DNA of 64,000 nt. Source: Streptomyces netropsis (GTDB taxonomy: Bacteria; Actinomycetota; Actinomycetes; Streptomycetales; Streptomycetaceae). Each line of letters opens with the position of its first letter. Position 1 is the stretch's first letter. The notes under the pieces were generated by a model. The model had not been told where the DNA came from and ran no database searches. It saw nothing but the letters and a program-made list of their open reading frames with translations. Location of the stretch: positions 113,391-177,390 of the forward strand of contig NZ_JACHJG010000007.1 of NCBI RefSeq assembly GCF_014203545.1. Direction: 5' to 3'. This document shows positions 34,465-42,053 of the stretch, piece by piece. Made by a program: the position numbers and the translations under genes.

Positions 34465-35112
34465 ATGAGGAGCACACCACGACCTCGCCGGAGCAACACC
34501 CGCCAGCAGATCCAGGAGGTGGCACGCGACTTCTTCATGGAGCGGGGGTACGAGAAGACCTCTCTGCGGGAGATCGCGGACGAGCTGGGCGTCACCAAGG
34601 CCGCGCTGTACTACCACTTCCGAACCAAGGAAGACATACTCGTCAGTCTGTTTTCCGATGTCGGTATCGCGCTCGACGAGCTGATCTTCTGGGGGCGGCA
34701 GCAGCACCGGTCGCTCGCCGTCAAGAGGGAGTTGCTGGCTCGCAGCAGCGTGATCTTCAGCGGTGCCGCACCCCTGTTCAACGTCCTCAACGCGAACCAG
34801 GCGACGCTCAGCGACCTGAGCGTCGGCCAGGACTTCAAGGACCGGGTGACCGCGCTCTCCGAGCTGCTCCAGGAGCCGGACGCGAGCGTCGCCGCCAAGG
34901 TCCGCTGCGTCACCGCGCTGCTCAGCCTGCTCTACGGCACGTTCGCCATCGAGCACATCGAGGGCGACGCCGAGGAGAAACGGCTGGCACTGCTCGCCGG
35001 CGCCACCGAACTGCTCACCTCCGCCTACCCCACGGACGATTCGGATCCCAGGGCGTCAACACTCGACGCGCCGTCAGCCACCGCACCGAAAGCGGAGCCG
35101 ACCGCTTCATAG
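34465..35112 (+). CDS. TetR-family regulator 1 of a tandem pair
   Basis: The product has 215 aa. The TetR helix-turn-helix is at about 12-58 (GYEKTSLREIADELGVTKAALYYHFRTKEDIL). The C-terminal half is a typical ligand-binding helical domain, ending in a 30-residue disordered tail. AAGGGAG precedes the ATG. It is divergent from the FMN reductase gene and is its likely repressor. It is closely related to the product of the next gene (same recognition helix LGVTKAALYYHF), which points to tandem duplication. Confidence 0.92.
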   Translation: MRSTPRPRRSNTRQQIQEVARDFFMERGYEKTSLREIADELGVTKAALYYHFRTKEDILVSLFSDVGIALDELIFWGRQQHRSLAVKRELLARSSVIFSGAAPLFNVLNANQATLSDLSVGQDFKDRVTALSELLQEPDASVAAKVRCVTALLSLLYGTFAIEHIEGDAEEKRLALLAGATELLTSAYPTDDSDPRASTLDAPSATAPKAEPTAS

Positions 35113-35263
35113 GTACCCCGGGACGGTGGTGGTGAGCTCCGCGCCTCCGCGGGGGCCGGTTCCTGCGACATGATCTCTCCTCAGCACGCATGCCAAGCGC
35201 CCGGCCCGGTTACTTGCTGGCCGACGGGCTAGATAGGTCCGACGAACGCAGGAGAGAGAGCCC

Positions 35264-35839
35264 ATGGGCAGCACCCCCCAGGCGCGCAGGAGCGACACCC
35301 GAGAGCGCATCCAGAGCACGGCCCTGGAACTCTTCGTTTCGCAGGGGTACGAGAAGACCTCGCTACGCGAGATCGCCGAGGCGCTCGGCGTCACCAAGGC
35401 CGCGCTGTACTACCACTTCAAGACGAAGGAGGACATCCTCACCGCGATCTCCGACGAGCTCGGCCGCCCGGTCGACGAGCTCATCGCCTGGGGCAAGGCC
35501 CAGCCCCCCACCCTGGAGACCAAGCGGGAGCTGCTCGCCCGCTACAGCTCGGCCCTGCGCGAGGCCGCACCGCTCTACAGCATCCTGCAGGAGAACCAGG
35601 CGGCGCTGCGCGAACTGGGCGTGGGGCAGAAGCTCACCGACCGGGTGATCACGATCTCCCAATTGATGCACGCGGGTGACGCCCCCCTCGCTCATCAGGT
35701 GCGCCTTTCCAGCGCGCTGTTGACGGTCCACTTCGGGGCGTTCACCACGGCCCGGCTGGAGGGCGACGCCGAGACCAAGCGCAAGGCCCTGCTGGACGTC
35801 GGCCTGGAGATCCTGGACTCAACCCGCGACGACGGCTGA
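35264..35839 (+). CDS. TetR-family regulator 2 of a tandem pair
   Basis: The product has 191 aa. The DNA-binding domain is at about 12-58 (GYEKTSLREIAEALGVTKAALYYHFKTKEDIL), with only conservative changes from TetR 1, so both may recognise similar operators. The ligand-binding part differs more (TRDDG ending, no long tail). GAGAGAG precedes the ATG. The last 21 bases overlap the convergent ketoreductase gene. The inducer is unknown. Confidence 0.92.
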   Translation: MGSTPQARRSDTRERIQSTALELFVSQGYEKTSLREIAEALGVTKAALYYHFKTKEDILTAISDELGRPVDELIAWGKAQPPTLETKRELLARYSSALREAAPLYSILQENQAALRELGVGQKLTDRVITISQLMHAGDAPLAHQVRLSSALLTVHFGAFTTARLEGDAETKRKALLDVGLEILDSTRDDG

Positions 35840-36787
35840 CGCGCGGATCGCACCCAGCAGCGCGGCCTGTGCCCGGCACTCACGGTCCGGTCCGAGGCTC
35901 CCCGTCCGCACCGCCGAGACGAACGCGGCCAGTGTGCCCGCGACTTGGTCGTCCGGTTCCAGTCGGTGCTCCTCGGTCCCCGCGGCCCGCTCGATGCGCA
36001 GCACGGGACGGTGGTCGGCGGGCGGCGTGAAGGCCCGGTCGACGGTGATCCGGCCCTCGCTGCCCGCCAGCTCGTAGGTGTTGCGGTAGGAGTGGTCCAT
36101 GCCGAAGGTCAGCTGCGCGGCGACCCCCTCCGGGGTGGCCAGCAGCGCGGCTCCGGCGGTGTCCACCTCGCGCCCGGCTCCCGTGGTGAGCTGGGCGCCG
36201 ATCAGCTCGAGGCCGTCGCCCAGGAGGTGCAGGGCCGCGCGCACCGGGTAGATCCCGATGTCCCACAGGGCCCCGCCGCCGAGGTCGCGGCGGTGGCGGA
36301 TGTCGTCCTCGGGCAGCCGGGGCACGGTGAACGTGGCGTGCAGGGCCCGCAGTTCCCCGATCGCGCCGTCGCGCACCAGCCGTGCCACGACCGTGTGCTG
36401 GGAGTGGTGGACGAACATGACGTTCTCCATCAGCACCAGCCCACGGTCACGGGCGAGGTCGAACAGCTCCCCGGTCCGGACCGCGTCGGTGGTCAGCGGC
36501 TTCTCCGCGAGCACGTGCTTGCCCGCGAGCAGCGCCTTCTCCGTCCACTCGGCGTGCAGGGCGGGCGGCAGCGGTACGTACACGGCGTCGACGTCGTCGC
36601 GTTCGAGGAGCTCCGCGTAGCCGTGCACGGCGGTGCCGCCGAACCGGGCGGCCGTCTCCGCCGCCTTGGCCGCGTCGCGGCTGGCGACCGCGGCCACCTC
36701 GGTGTCCGGGCCGGCGGCCATGGCGGGCAGCATCCTGCGGCGGGCGAATGAGGCGCAGCCCAGGGTTCCGAAGCGCAGCGGGGGCAT
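35819..36787 (-). CDS. Gfo/Idh/MocA oxidoreductase, probable NDP-hexose 3-ketoreductase
   Basis: The product has 322 aa. The Rossmann motif is FGTLGCASFARR (5-16), and AEKPLT (about 94-99) is the conserved EKP with the catalytic Lys. DLGGGALWDIGIYPVRAAL (about 167-185) carries the Asp and the conserved G(x)YP segment. The stop of the upstream NDP-hexose 2,3-dehydratase overlaps its start (TGATG). That pairing is the classic 2-deoxygenation step of 2,6-dideoxysugars (OleV/OleW type): the dehydratase makes a 3-keto sugar and this enzyme reduces it. Confidence 0.87.
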   Translation of the reverse strand: MPPLRFGTLGCASFARRRMLPAMAAGPDTEVAAVASRDAAKAAETAARFGGTAVHGYAELLERDDVDAVYVPLPPALHAEWTEKALLAGKHVLAEKPLTTDAVRTGELFDLARDRGLVLMENVMFVHHSQHTVVARLVRDGAIGELRALHATFTVPRLPEDDIRHRRDLGGGALWDIGIYPVRAALHLLGDGLELIGAQLTTGAGREVDTAGAALLATPEGVAAQLTFGMDHSYRNTYELAGSEGRITVDRAFTPPADHRPVLRIERAAGTEEHRLEPDDQVAGTLAAFVSAVRTGSLGPDRECRAQAALLGAIRASAVVAG

Positions 36788-38205
36788 CAGACGCGCACCG
36801 CCGTCGACAGGGCGCCCGCGTTGAGGCAGGCGAGCAGGGTGCGGGCCTGGACGTTCACGTAGTGGCCGTGCCGGACGAGCGAGGTGAGCTGGCCCGGGGT
36901 GACCCAGATGTAGCCCGGCGGGGCCTGCCGCGGCGCCTGTCGCTCGTCGGCCTCGACGAGGAGGTAGCGGCTCTCGGCGTTGAGGAAGCGCCCGCCCTCC
37001 TCGGAGTGGACGGCCTCGTAGCGGATCCGGGCGGGGTCGGCGTTCAGGACGAGGTCGAGGAAGGGAGGCCGGTCCTTCTCCGCGAGGTGCGCGTAGTTGC
37101 CGGGGGTGTGCTGAACGGTCGGGGCGAGTTCGACGGTGTCGAGGAAACCGCCCTCCACGCGCGCGTGGGCCAGCACGTGCGGCACCCCGCCGAACGTGCG
37201 GGTCACGAAGGCCGTCACGCCGAGCCCGACCGGCTCGAACAGGGGTTGCGTCCAGCGGCTCACCTCACGGCTGCCCGCCTGGACGGACACGGCGACGGCG
37301 CGGAAGAAGCGCCCTTCGTCGTGCTCGATGGCACTCTCGCCCCGCTTCCAGCCGGGGACGCTGTTCAGCGGCACGGTCTCGGCGGCGACGTCGTACCGGG
37401 AGCGCTCGGCGGTGAACCAGGACAGCAGCTCGGTGTCGGAGTGCAGGGCCCCGGCGTGCGGGTCGGCGAAGGGCAGGCAGGCGAGGACCGTGCGGGAGTC
37501 CATGTTGACGACGTTGTCCCGGTGGAGCAGCTCGGCGATCTGGCCGAGGGTGAGCCAGCAGAAGTCGTCCAGCAGCTCCACCTCGCCGACCGCCTCGACG
37601 ATCAGGTTGCGGTTGGACTTCCGGAAGAACCACGCGCCGTGCTCGGACTGGAGGGCGTCGGCCAGCACCCGGCCCCGGCCCGGTCTGACGAAGTAGTCGA
37701 TGTACTTCACGTCCGCGCCCTGGTGGGCCTTGGTGTAGTTGCTGCGGGTCGCCTGCACGGTCGGCGAGAGCTGGAGCAGATCGCGGTTGCCCGGCTCCAT
37801 CTTGGCCTGCATCAGGAAGTGCAGGACCCCGTCGAACTCCTTGGCGAGGATGCCCAGGATCCCCACCTCGGGCTGTCTGATGACCGGCTGCTGCCAGCTC
37901 TCGTACGGGCCCGGGCCGCCGGTGACCTTCAGCCCCTCGACGGTGAAGAACCGACCGCTGCGGTGGGTCAGGTTTCCGGTGCCGTCCTCGAACGACCAGC
38001 CGTCCAGGTCCGCGAAGGGGATCAGGTCGACCTGGAAGTCGTGGGCCCGGCCGCGTTCGGCGAGCCAGCCGGCGAAGTCCTCGGTGCGCAGGTGCGCGCC
38101 CTCAGTCGTCGCGGCCGAGTGGGCGAGCCGGGCCGGCAGCGCGGAATCCCGCCGCGGCCGCAGCCGGAAGAGGTCGGTGGGCGGCTCGGCGGGGTTGGAC
38201 GGCAT
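36787..38205 (-). CDS. NDP-hexose 2,3-dehydratase
   Basis: The product has 472 aa from ATG 38205; in-frame codons further upstream do not look coding. Two tandem copies of the dehydratase domain are visible, with matching segments such as VLHFLMQAKMEPGNRDLLQLSPTVQ and VPHVLAHARVEGGFLDTVELAPTVQ, then FFRKSNRNLIVEA and FLNAESRYLLVEA, as in TylCVI, EryBVI and OleV. It removes the C-2 hydroxyl of NDP-4-keto-6-deoxyglucose. It forms an operon with the ketoreductase. No NDP-glucose synthase, 4,6-dehydratase or glycosyltransferase is in the window. It is divergent from the TetR gene at 38520. Confidence 0.93.
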   Translation of the reverse strand: MPSNPAEPPTDLFRLRPRRDSALPARLAHSAATTEGAHLRTEDFAGWLAERGRAHDFQVDLIPFADLDGWSFEDGTGNLTHRSGRFFTVEGLKVTGGPGPYESWQQPVIRQPEVGILGILAKEFDGVLHFLMQAKMEPGNRDLLQLSPTVQATRSNYTKAHQGADVKYIDYFVRPGRGRVLADALQSEHGAWFFRKSNRNLIVEAVGEVELLDDFCWLTLGQIAELLHRDNVVNMDSRTVLACLPFADPHAGALHSDTELLSWFTAERSRYDVAAETVPLNSVPGWKRGESAIEHDEGRFFRAVAVSVQAGSREVSRWTQPLFEPVGLGVTAFVTRTFGGVPHVLAHARVEGGFLDTVELAPTVQHTPGNYAHLAEKDRPPFLDLVLNADPARIRYEAVHSEEGGRFLNAESRYLLVEADERQAPRQAPPGYIWVTPGQLTSLVRHGHYVNVQARTLLACLNAGALSTAVRV

Positions 38206-38427
38206 GCGGTCGACTCCCTGATACCTCGTACGGGCCTCTGCTCCCCGGCACCGGGGCGCCACACGGCGGACGCTAACAAACCGCCACATGCTCGCCGGGC
38301 ACCTCTGGGGGCACGCCCGTAAAAGCGAGGGAAACCCCTCAACTTGCCGCACTGCCAGGGGTGTCGGCTTGCCTTCGCGCCGACCTCGGAGCCAGGGACG
38401 CTTCACCGGTGATCGATCCGGCGGTAC

Positions 38428-38447
38428 AATACCGACAGGTTGGTTTT
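38428..38447. promoter_or_regulatory. ARE-like inverted repeat before the TetR gene at 38520
   Basis: AATACCGAC-AG-GTTGGTTTT is an imperfect palindrome of the kind bound by gamma-butyrolactone receptors (half-site A-N-ACC-N-AC). It lies in the 314-base divergent gap between the 2,3-dehydratase and the TetR gene; the rest of that gap shows no gene. Confidence 0.5.
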
Positions 38448-38519
38448 ATAGTTCACTGTTCGTGGCCGGACCGTGCCTTCGTCGTCCGGCCATCCCTGAC
38501 GACCCGGCAGAGGAAGCAC

Positions 38520-39236
38520 GTGGCTAAGCAGGAGAGGGCCGAACGAACCCGCAGCGCGTTACTGACCGCGGCGGCGGATGTGTTCGATCACGTCGGATAC
38601 GAGCGCGCCTCGCTCAACGCGATCAGCGAGGCGGCGGGGGTGACCAAGGGAGCGCTGTCCTTCCACTTCGCGACCAAGGCGGACCTGGCCCGCGCGGTGC
38701 AGTCGACGGCCTGTTCCTCGTCCCGCACGGCGCTGACCGCCCTGGACCACACGCGCCCGCCGACGCTCCAGACCGTGATCGACATGACGCACGTGCTGGC
38801 CCATCTGCTCGAACACCATGTGGTCGTCCGGGCCGGCATCCGGCTCTCCCGCGAGCTCGACCACGCGCCGGATGCCGCCTACGACTGCACCGTGCTGTGG
38901 CGGGAGTTGCTGGAGGACGTGCTGCGCCGGGCCGAGGACGACCACGGCCTGGCCCCGGGCCACGACCCGCGCACCCTCACGGCCCTGGCCCTGACCATGG
39001 CCACCGGCACCGAACTGCTGGTCCGCACGCCGCCCGGCCCGGAGGCCCACTGCTCGGTGGACGGCCCCCGCGACACCGGCCGCGACTGGCTCGCGCAGTT
39101 CTGGCAGCTCGTGCTCCCCGGCGTGGCCGCGCCCGGCCGGCTCCGCCCGACGGGCACGCTGGGCCCCTGCCGGGTCCCGGCGTCGCTCTACGACCTGCCG
39201 CGCTCACCGCGGGACGCGGTCCAGCCACGGGAATGA
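38520..39236 (+). CDS. TetR-family regulator, gamma-butyrolactone receptor-like
   Basis: The product has 238 aa from GTG 38520 (GAGGAAG upstream). The N-terminus AKQERAERTRSALLTAAADVF then GVTKGALSFHFATKADLA closely follows ScbR/ArpA-type receptors (family AKQ-RA-RTR..IL.AAA.VF). The middle has VRAGIRLSRELD, as in that family. The C-terminus has 20-30 extra residues. It may be a pseudo-receptor that answers other ligands. Codon 14 (38559-38561) is TTA, so bldA control is likely. It is divergent from the deoxysugar genes, which it may regulate. Confidence 0.9.
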   Translation: MAKQERAERTRSALLTAAADVFDHVGYERASLNAISEAAGVTKGALSFHFATKADLARAVQSTACSSSRTALTALDHTRPPTLQTVIDMTHVLAHLLEHHVVVRAGIRLSRELDHAPDAAYDCTVLWRELLEDVLRRAEDDHGLAPGHDPRTLTALALTMATGTELLVRTPPGPEAHCSVDGPRDTGRDWLAQFWQLVLPGVAAPGRLRPTGTLGPCRVPASLYDLPRSPRDAVQPRE

Positions 39237-39355
39237 CGCCGGACACCCGGCGGGCGGATCCCCGGCGGGTTCGGCCGGTCCCGGTCTTTGCCCCCGGGGC
39301 GATCCGAGCCGGACGCGGCCGACCTCCGCGCGGGCACCCCGGACGGACAGGCGCG

Positions 39356-39378
39356 CGACGCCCCCGGCCGGGGCGTCG
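39356..39378. terminator. Hairpin between the convergent TetR genes
   Basis: CGACGCCCC pairs with GGGGCGTCG around a CGGC loop, just outside the stop of the ScbR-type gene. Confidence 0.65.
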
Positions 39379-39379
39379 C

Positions 39380-40102
39380 TCAGGCGACCCCGACCGGGGT
39401 CCCCGCCCGCTCGGCCTCGGCGGCCTCCGCGGCGGCCTCCCGCACCGTGGCCTCGCGCAGCCGCTCGGCCTCGGCCAGGGCGCGGGCGCCGCGCCCCGGG
39501 GCCATGTCGAGCCGGGCCAGCACCGAGGGCACCACCACGCTGGGCATCACGTGCTCGTAGAGCACGCTGGCCCGGCGCTCGAGGTCGGCGCGGTTGTTGA
39601 TCGCCTGCGACATCGTGTTTATGCCGGCGTACGCCCCGACGAGCAGCTCCGCGGTGTCGGCGGGCACCACGTGCGGCAGCACCTCGCCGCGCTCCAGGCC
39701 CTCGGCCAGGACCTGGGTGTGCAGCTGGCTCCAGCCGTTGAACGGGCCGCTGCGGTTCAGGCTCGTCGAGCCGTGCTCGAGGGTGAGCCGGACGCTGCCG
39801 CGCAGCAGCGCGTCGTCGGCCAGCCGGTGGGCGAAGAGCATGCCCATGTCCACCAGCTCCTGCATCTTGGACTTGGTGGGCATGTAGGGCATGGGCGGGG
39901 CCTGGGTCACCTGCGCGTCGATGACGGCGAGAGCCAGCTCTTCCTTCGAGGTGAAGTGGAAGTACAGCGCGCCCTTGGTGACCTCGGCCCGCGCCAGGAT
40001 CTCGGTGATCGTGGCTGCGTCGTAGCCCTTCTGGTCGAACACCACCGCGGCCGCTTCCAGGATGTTCTGCCGAGTCCTGATCGCACGGTCCTGCTTTGCC
40101 AC
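39380..40102 (-). CDS. scbR: ScbR/ArpA-type gamma-butyrolactone receptor
   Basis: The product has 240 aa from GTG 40102 (GGAGG upstream). The N-terminal domain (AKQDRAIRTRQNILEAAAVVF, then TITEILARAEVTKGALYFHFTSKEELALAVIDAQ) is nearly the ScbR sequence. ELVDMGMLFAHRL, RGSVRLTLE, GEVLPHVVPADTAELLVGAYAGI and MPSVVVPSVLARLD continue the match through the ligand pocket, including the conserved Trp region (GPFNGWSQ). Such proteins repress targets until butyrolactone binds. The AfsA-type synthase is nearby. An ARE-like site at 40199 lies in its own promoter. Confidence 0.93.
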   Translation of the reverse strand: MAKQDRAIRTRQNILEAAAVVFDQKGYDAATITEILARAEVTKGALYFHFTSKEELALAVIDAQVTQAPPMPYMPTKSKMQELVDMGMLFAHRLADDALLRGSVRLTLEHGSTSLNRSGPFNGWSQLHTQVLAEGLERGEVLPHVVPADTAELLVGAYAGINTMSQAINNRADLERRASVLYEHVMPSVVVPSVLARLDMAPGRGARALAEAERLREATVREAAAEAAEAERAGTPVGVA

Positions 40103-40198
40103 GGTGTGCCTCCGAATCAGTAAGTCGCCCGCACCGCGTCCCGGCGGTGTGGGGCGAGACGCGTGTCCCGCATGCCGCTCATCGCCCCCCTGAAAACC

Positions 40199-40215
40199 AA
40201 ACCGGCAAGTACGTA
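40199..40215. promoter_or_regulatory. ARE-like motif before the ScbR-type gene
   Basis: AAACCGGCAAGTACGTA is shared, with one to four changes, with sites at 41969-41985 and 41868-41884. It lies about 100 bases upstream of the ScbR-type start, fitting autoregulation. Confidence 0.6.
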
Positions 40216-40273
40216 ATGTTACCAACTCCGGCGCCACGACCGGGCCGAGCGAGCGAGTGGGGACGCACCAGAG

Positions 40274-41083
40274 TCACACCATTGTGAAGCCCCCGTCCAC
40301 CGGCATGGTCGCACCGGTCACGAAAGAGGCCCGGTCGCTGAGGAGCCAGGCGGCCGCCTCGGCGATCTCCTCGGGCGCGGCGGTCCGGGGCTGCGGCGTC
40401 GCCGCGTGCAGCGCCTCCTCCATCCCCGGGTTCTTCGCGAACCAATCCTCGACCACCTCGCTGCGCGTGGTGCCCGGGGCCACCGCGTTCACCCGGATGC
40501 CGGAGGCCGCGTACTCCGCGGCGGCGGCCTTGGTCAGACCGATCACGGCGTGCTTGGAGGCCACGTACGGGGCGGCCACCGGGGTGGCCAGCAGACCCCC
40601 GACGCTGCTGGTGTTGACGATGGCGCCCTTGGTGCCGCCGTCGAGCATCACGGCGATCTCGTCCCGGAGGAAGTTCCAGACACCGCGCACGTTGATGTCC
40701 ATGATGCGGTCGTAGACGTCGTCGTCCATGAGGTGCAGGGGCGTGCGCCCCTCGCCGTAGCCGGCGTTGTTGAAGGCCACGTCCAGCCGTCCGTAGCGCT
40801 CGACGGTGAACGCGACGGCCCGCGAGGTCTCCTCGCGGCGGGTGACGTCCGCCGCCACGTGGGCGGCCTCGGCGCCCTGCTCGCGCAGCTCGGCCGCGAG
40901 GTCGCGGAGCCGCTCCTCGCGGCGGGCGGTCAGCACGACCGTGGCACCCTCCCGGGCGAACACCCGCGCGGCCGCGGCCCCGATGCCGCTGCTGGCACCG
41001 GTGATCAGTGCGATCTTGCCGCGAAGAAGCCCGTGGCCTCCGTCGGTGGCGGCGGTCGCGTCGGTCCTGTGGTCACCGGTCAT
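40274..41083 (-). CDS. Short-chain dehydrogenase, possible butyrolactone ketoreductase
   Basis: The product has 269 aa. The NAD(P) loop is TGASSGIG (28-35), NNAG is at 105-108, and the catalytic Ser (NTSS, 159/160), Tyr173 and Lys177 (YVASK) are all present. PVDGGF is near the end. It overlaps the HAD-like gene by 11 bases and is followed by the ScbR-type gene. In S. virginiae and S. coelicolor an SDR (BarS1, ScbB) reduces the 6-keto group of the butyrolactone, so that role is likely here but unproven. Confidence 0.88.
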   Translation of the reverse strand: MTGDHRTDATAATDGGHGLLRGKIALITGASSGIGAAAARVFAREGATVVLTARREERLRDLAAELREQGAEAAHVAADVTRREETSRAVAFTVERYGRLDVAFNNAGYGEGRTPLHLMDDDVYDRIMDINVRGVWNFLRDEIAVMLDGGTKGAIVNTSSVGGLLATPVAAPYVASKHAVIGLTKAAAAEYAASGIRVNAVAPGTTRSEVVEDWFAKNPGMEEALHAATPQPRTAAPEEIAEAAAWLLSDRASFVTGATMPVDGGFTMV

Positions 41084-41822
41084 CGCGGGGACCCTCCGTT
41101 TCGTGTGTGGTGGTGGGCGAAGCCCAGAGCGTCCCGGCGGCGGCTTCGGCGTCGAGGGTGCGCAGCAGCGGCTCGTCGATGGCCGGGAGGGAGTCGACGA
41201 TGTGCCGCACGCCCGCCTCGCGCATCAACTCGCCCTGGAATCCGTGGGCGAAGTGGGGCGGGTGACCGATGAAGGCCGTGCCGAGCGACCGTGCCGCCTC
41301 CGCGACGCGGGCCACGTCGTCGATGAACAACGCCTGGTCGTGGTCGAGGCCGAAGACATCGGTGACGATCTCGTGGACGCCGGGCCGGAAGTCGTTCGTA
41401 CAGACATAGCCGGGGCCGTCGAACAGATCGGCGAACTCCCCGAGATGGCGCCGGAAATGGGTGGCGTCGAGACCGCCGTAGCAGACGGTGCGCAGCCCCA
41501 GGGCGCGCAGCCGCCGCAGCAACGCCACAGCCCCGTCGAGGAGGTGCAGCGGATGGTGTTCGAGGTAGGCGGCGCGCTCCTCGAAATAGACCTCCAGGAC
41601 CTTCTCCGGGGTCCACGGCACACCCGCCATCGCGCCCAACGCCCGCGCGGCGACGAGACGGGGCTGGGAGAACACGGCACTCTCGACATCGGCGGTGTAG
41701 CGCCCGCCCCGGCTGGTGACGAATTGATGGATCACCGGGCTGAAGGTGTCGTTGAGCAGGACTCCGTCGATGTTGACGGCGGCCAGCCTTAATCGGCGCA
41801 GCGGCTCTGCTGAACCGGTCAT
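41073..41822 (-). CDS. HAD-like protein with altered nucleophile
   Basis: The product has 249 aa from ATG 41822 (GGAGG 6 bases upstream). The HAD fold is seen from AAVNIDGVLLND (about 14-25), GLRTVCYGG, CTNDFRPGVHEI and FIDDVARVAEAARSLG. Motif I is normally D-x-D-G; here the first Asp, the nucleophile, is Asn. Motif IV IDD is intact. It may bind a phosphorylated butyrolactone precursor without cleaving it, or use another chemistry. Codon 11 (41790-41792) is TTA. It is the first gene of a unit with the SDR and is divergent from the AfsA-type gene. Confidence 0.8.
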   Translation of the reverse strand: MTGSAEPLRRLRLAAVNIDGVLLNDTFSPVIHQFVTSRGGRYTADVESAVFSQPRLVAARALGAMAGVPWTPEKVLEVYFEERAAYLEHHPLHLLDGAVALLRRLRALGLRTVCYGGLDATHFRRHLGEFADLFDGPGYVCTNDFRPGVHEIVTDVFGLDHDQALFIDDVARVAEAARSLGTAFIGHPPHFAHGFQGELMREAGVRHIVDSLPAIDEPLLRTLDAEAAAGTLWASPTTTHETEGPRDDR

Positions 41823-41867
41823 GGGGTCCTCCAAAAGTGGACGGCGAGAGGGCTGACAGCCCGAATA

Positions 41868-41884
41868 AAACCGTCCAGTACGAA
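41868..41884. promoter_or_regulatory. ARE-like motif before the HAD-SDR unit
   Basis: AAACCGTCCAGTACGAA differs from the copy at 40199 at four positions. It starts 46 bases upstream of the HAD-like start codon. Confidence 0.5.
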
Positions 41885-41968
41885 CGTAAACAAGCGAGAG
41901 CTAGGTCACACGAGAGCTGAGGGATCCTCAACTACCTCGTATGGTAAAGAAGCGAGCAGGTGGAAATA

Positions 41969-41985
41969 AAACCGGCTAGTACGTA
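41969..41985. promoter_or_regulatory. ARE-like motif before the AfsA-type gene
   Basis: AAACCGGCTAGTACGTA differs from the copy at 40199 at one position. It lies 69 bases upstream of the AfsA-type start, where a ScbR-type receptor would be expected to act. Confidence 0.6.
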
Positions 41986-42053
41986 TCTTCCCATCCCTTC
42001 CGTTCCCGTTTCCGAGGCCACCCGGCCGCGCAGCACTTGATCCAGGGGGAGCC

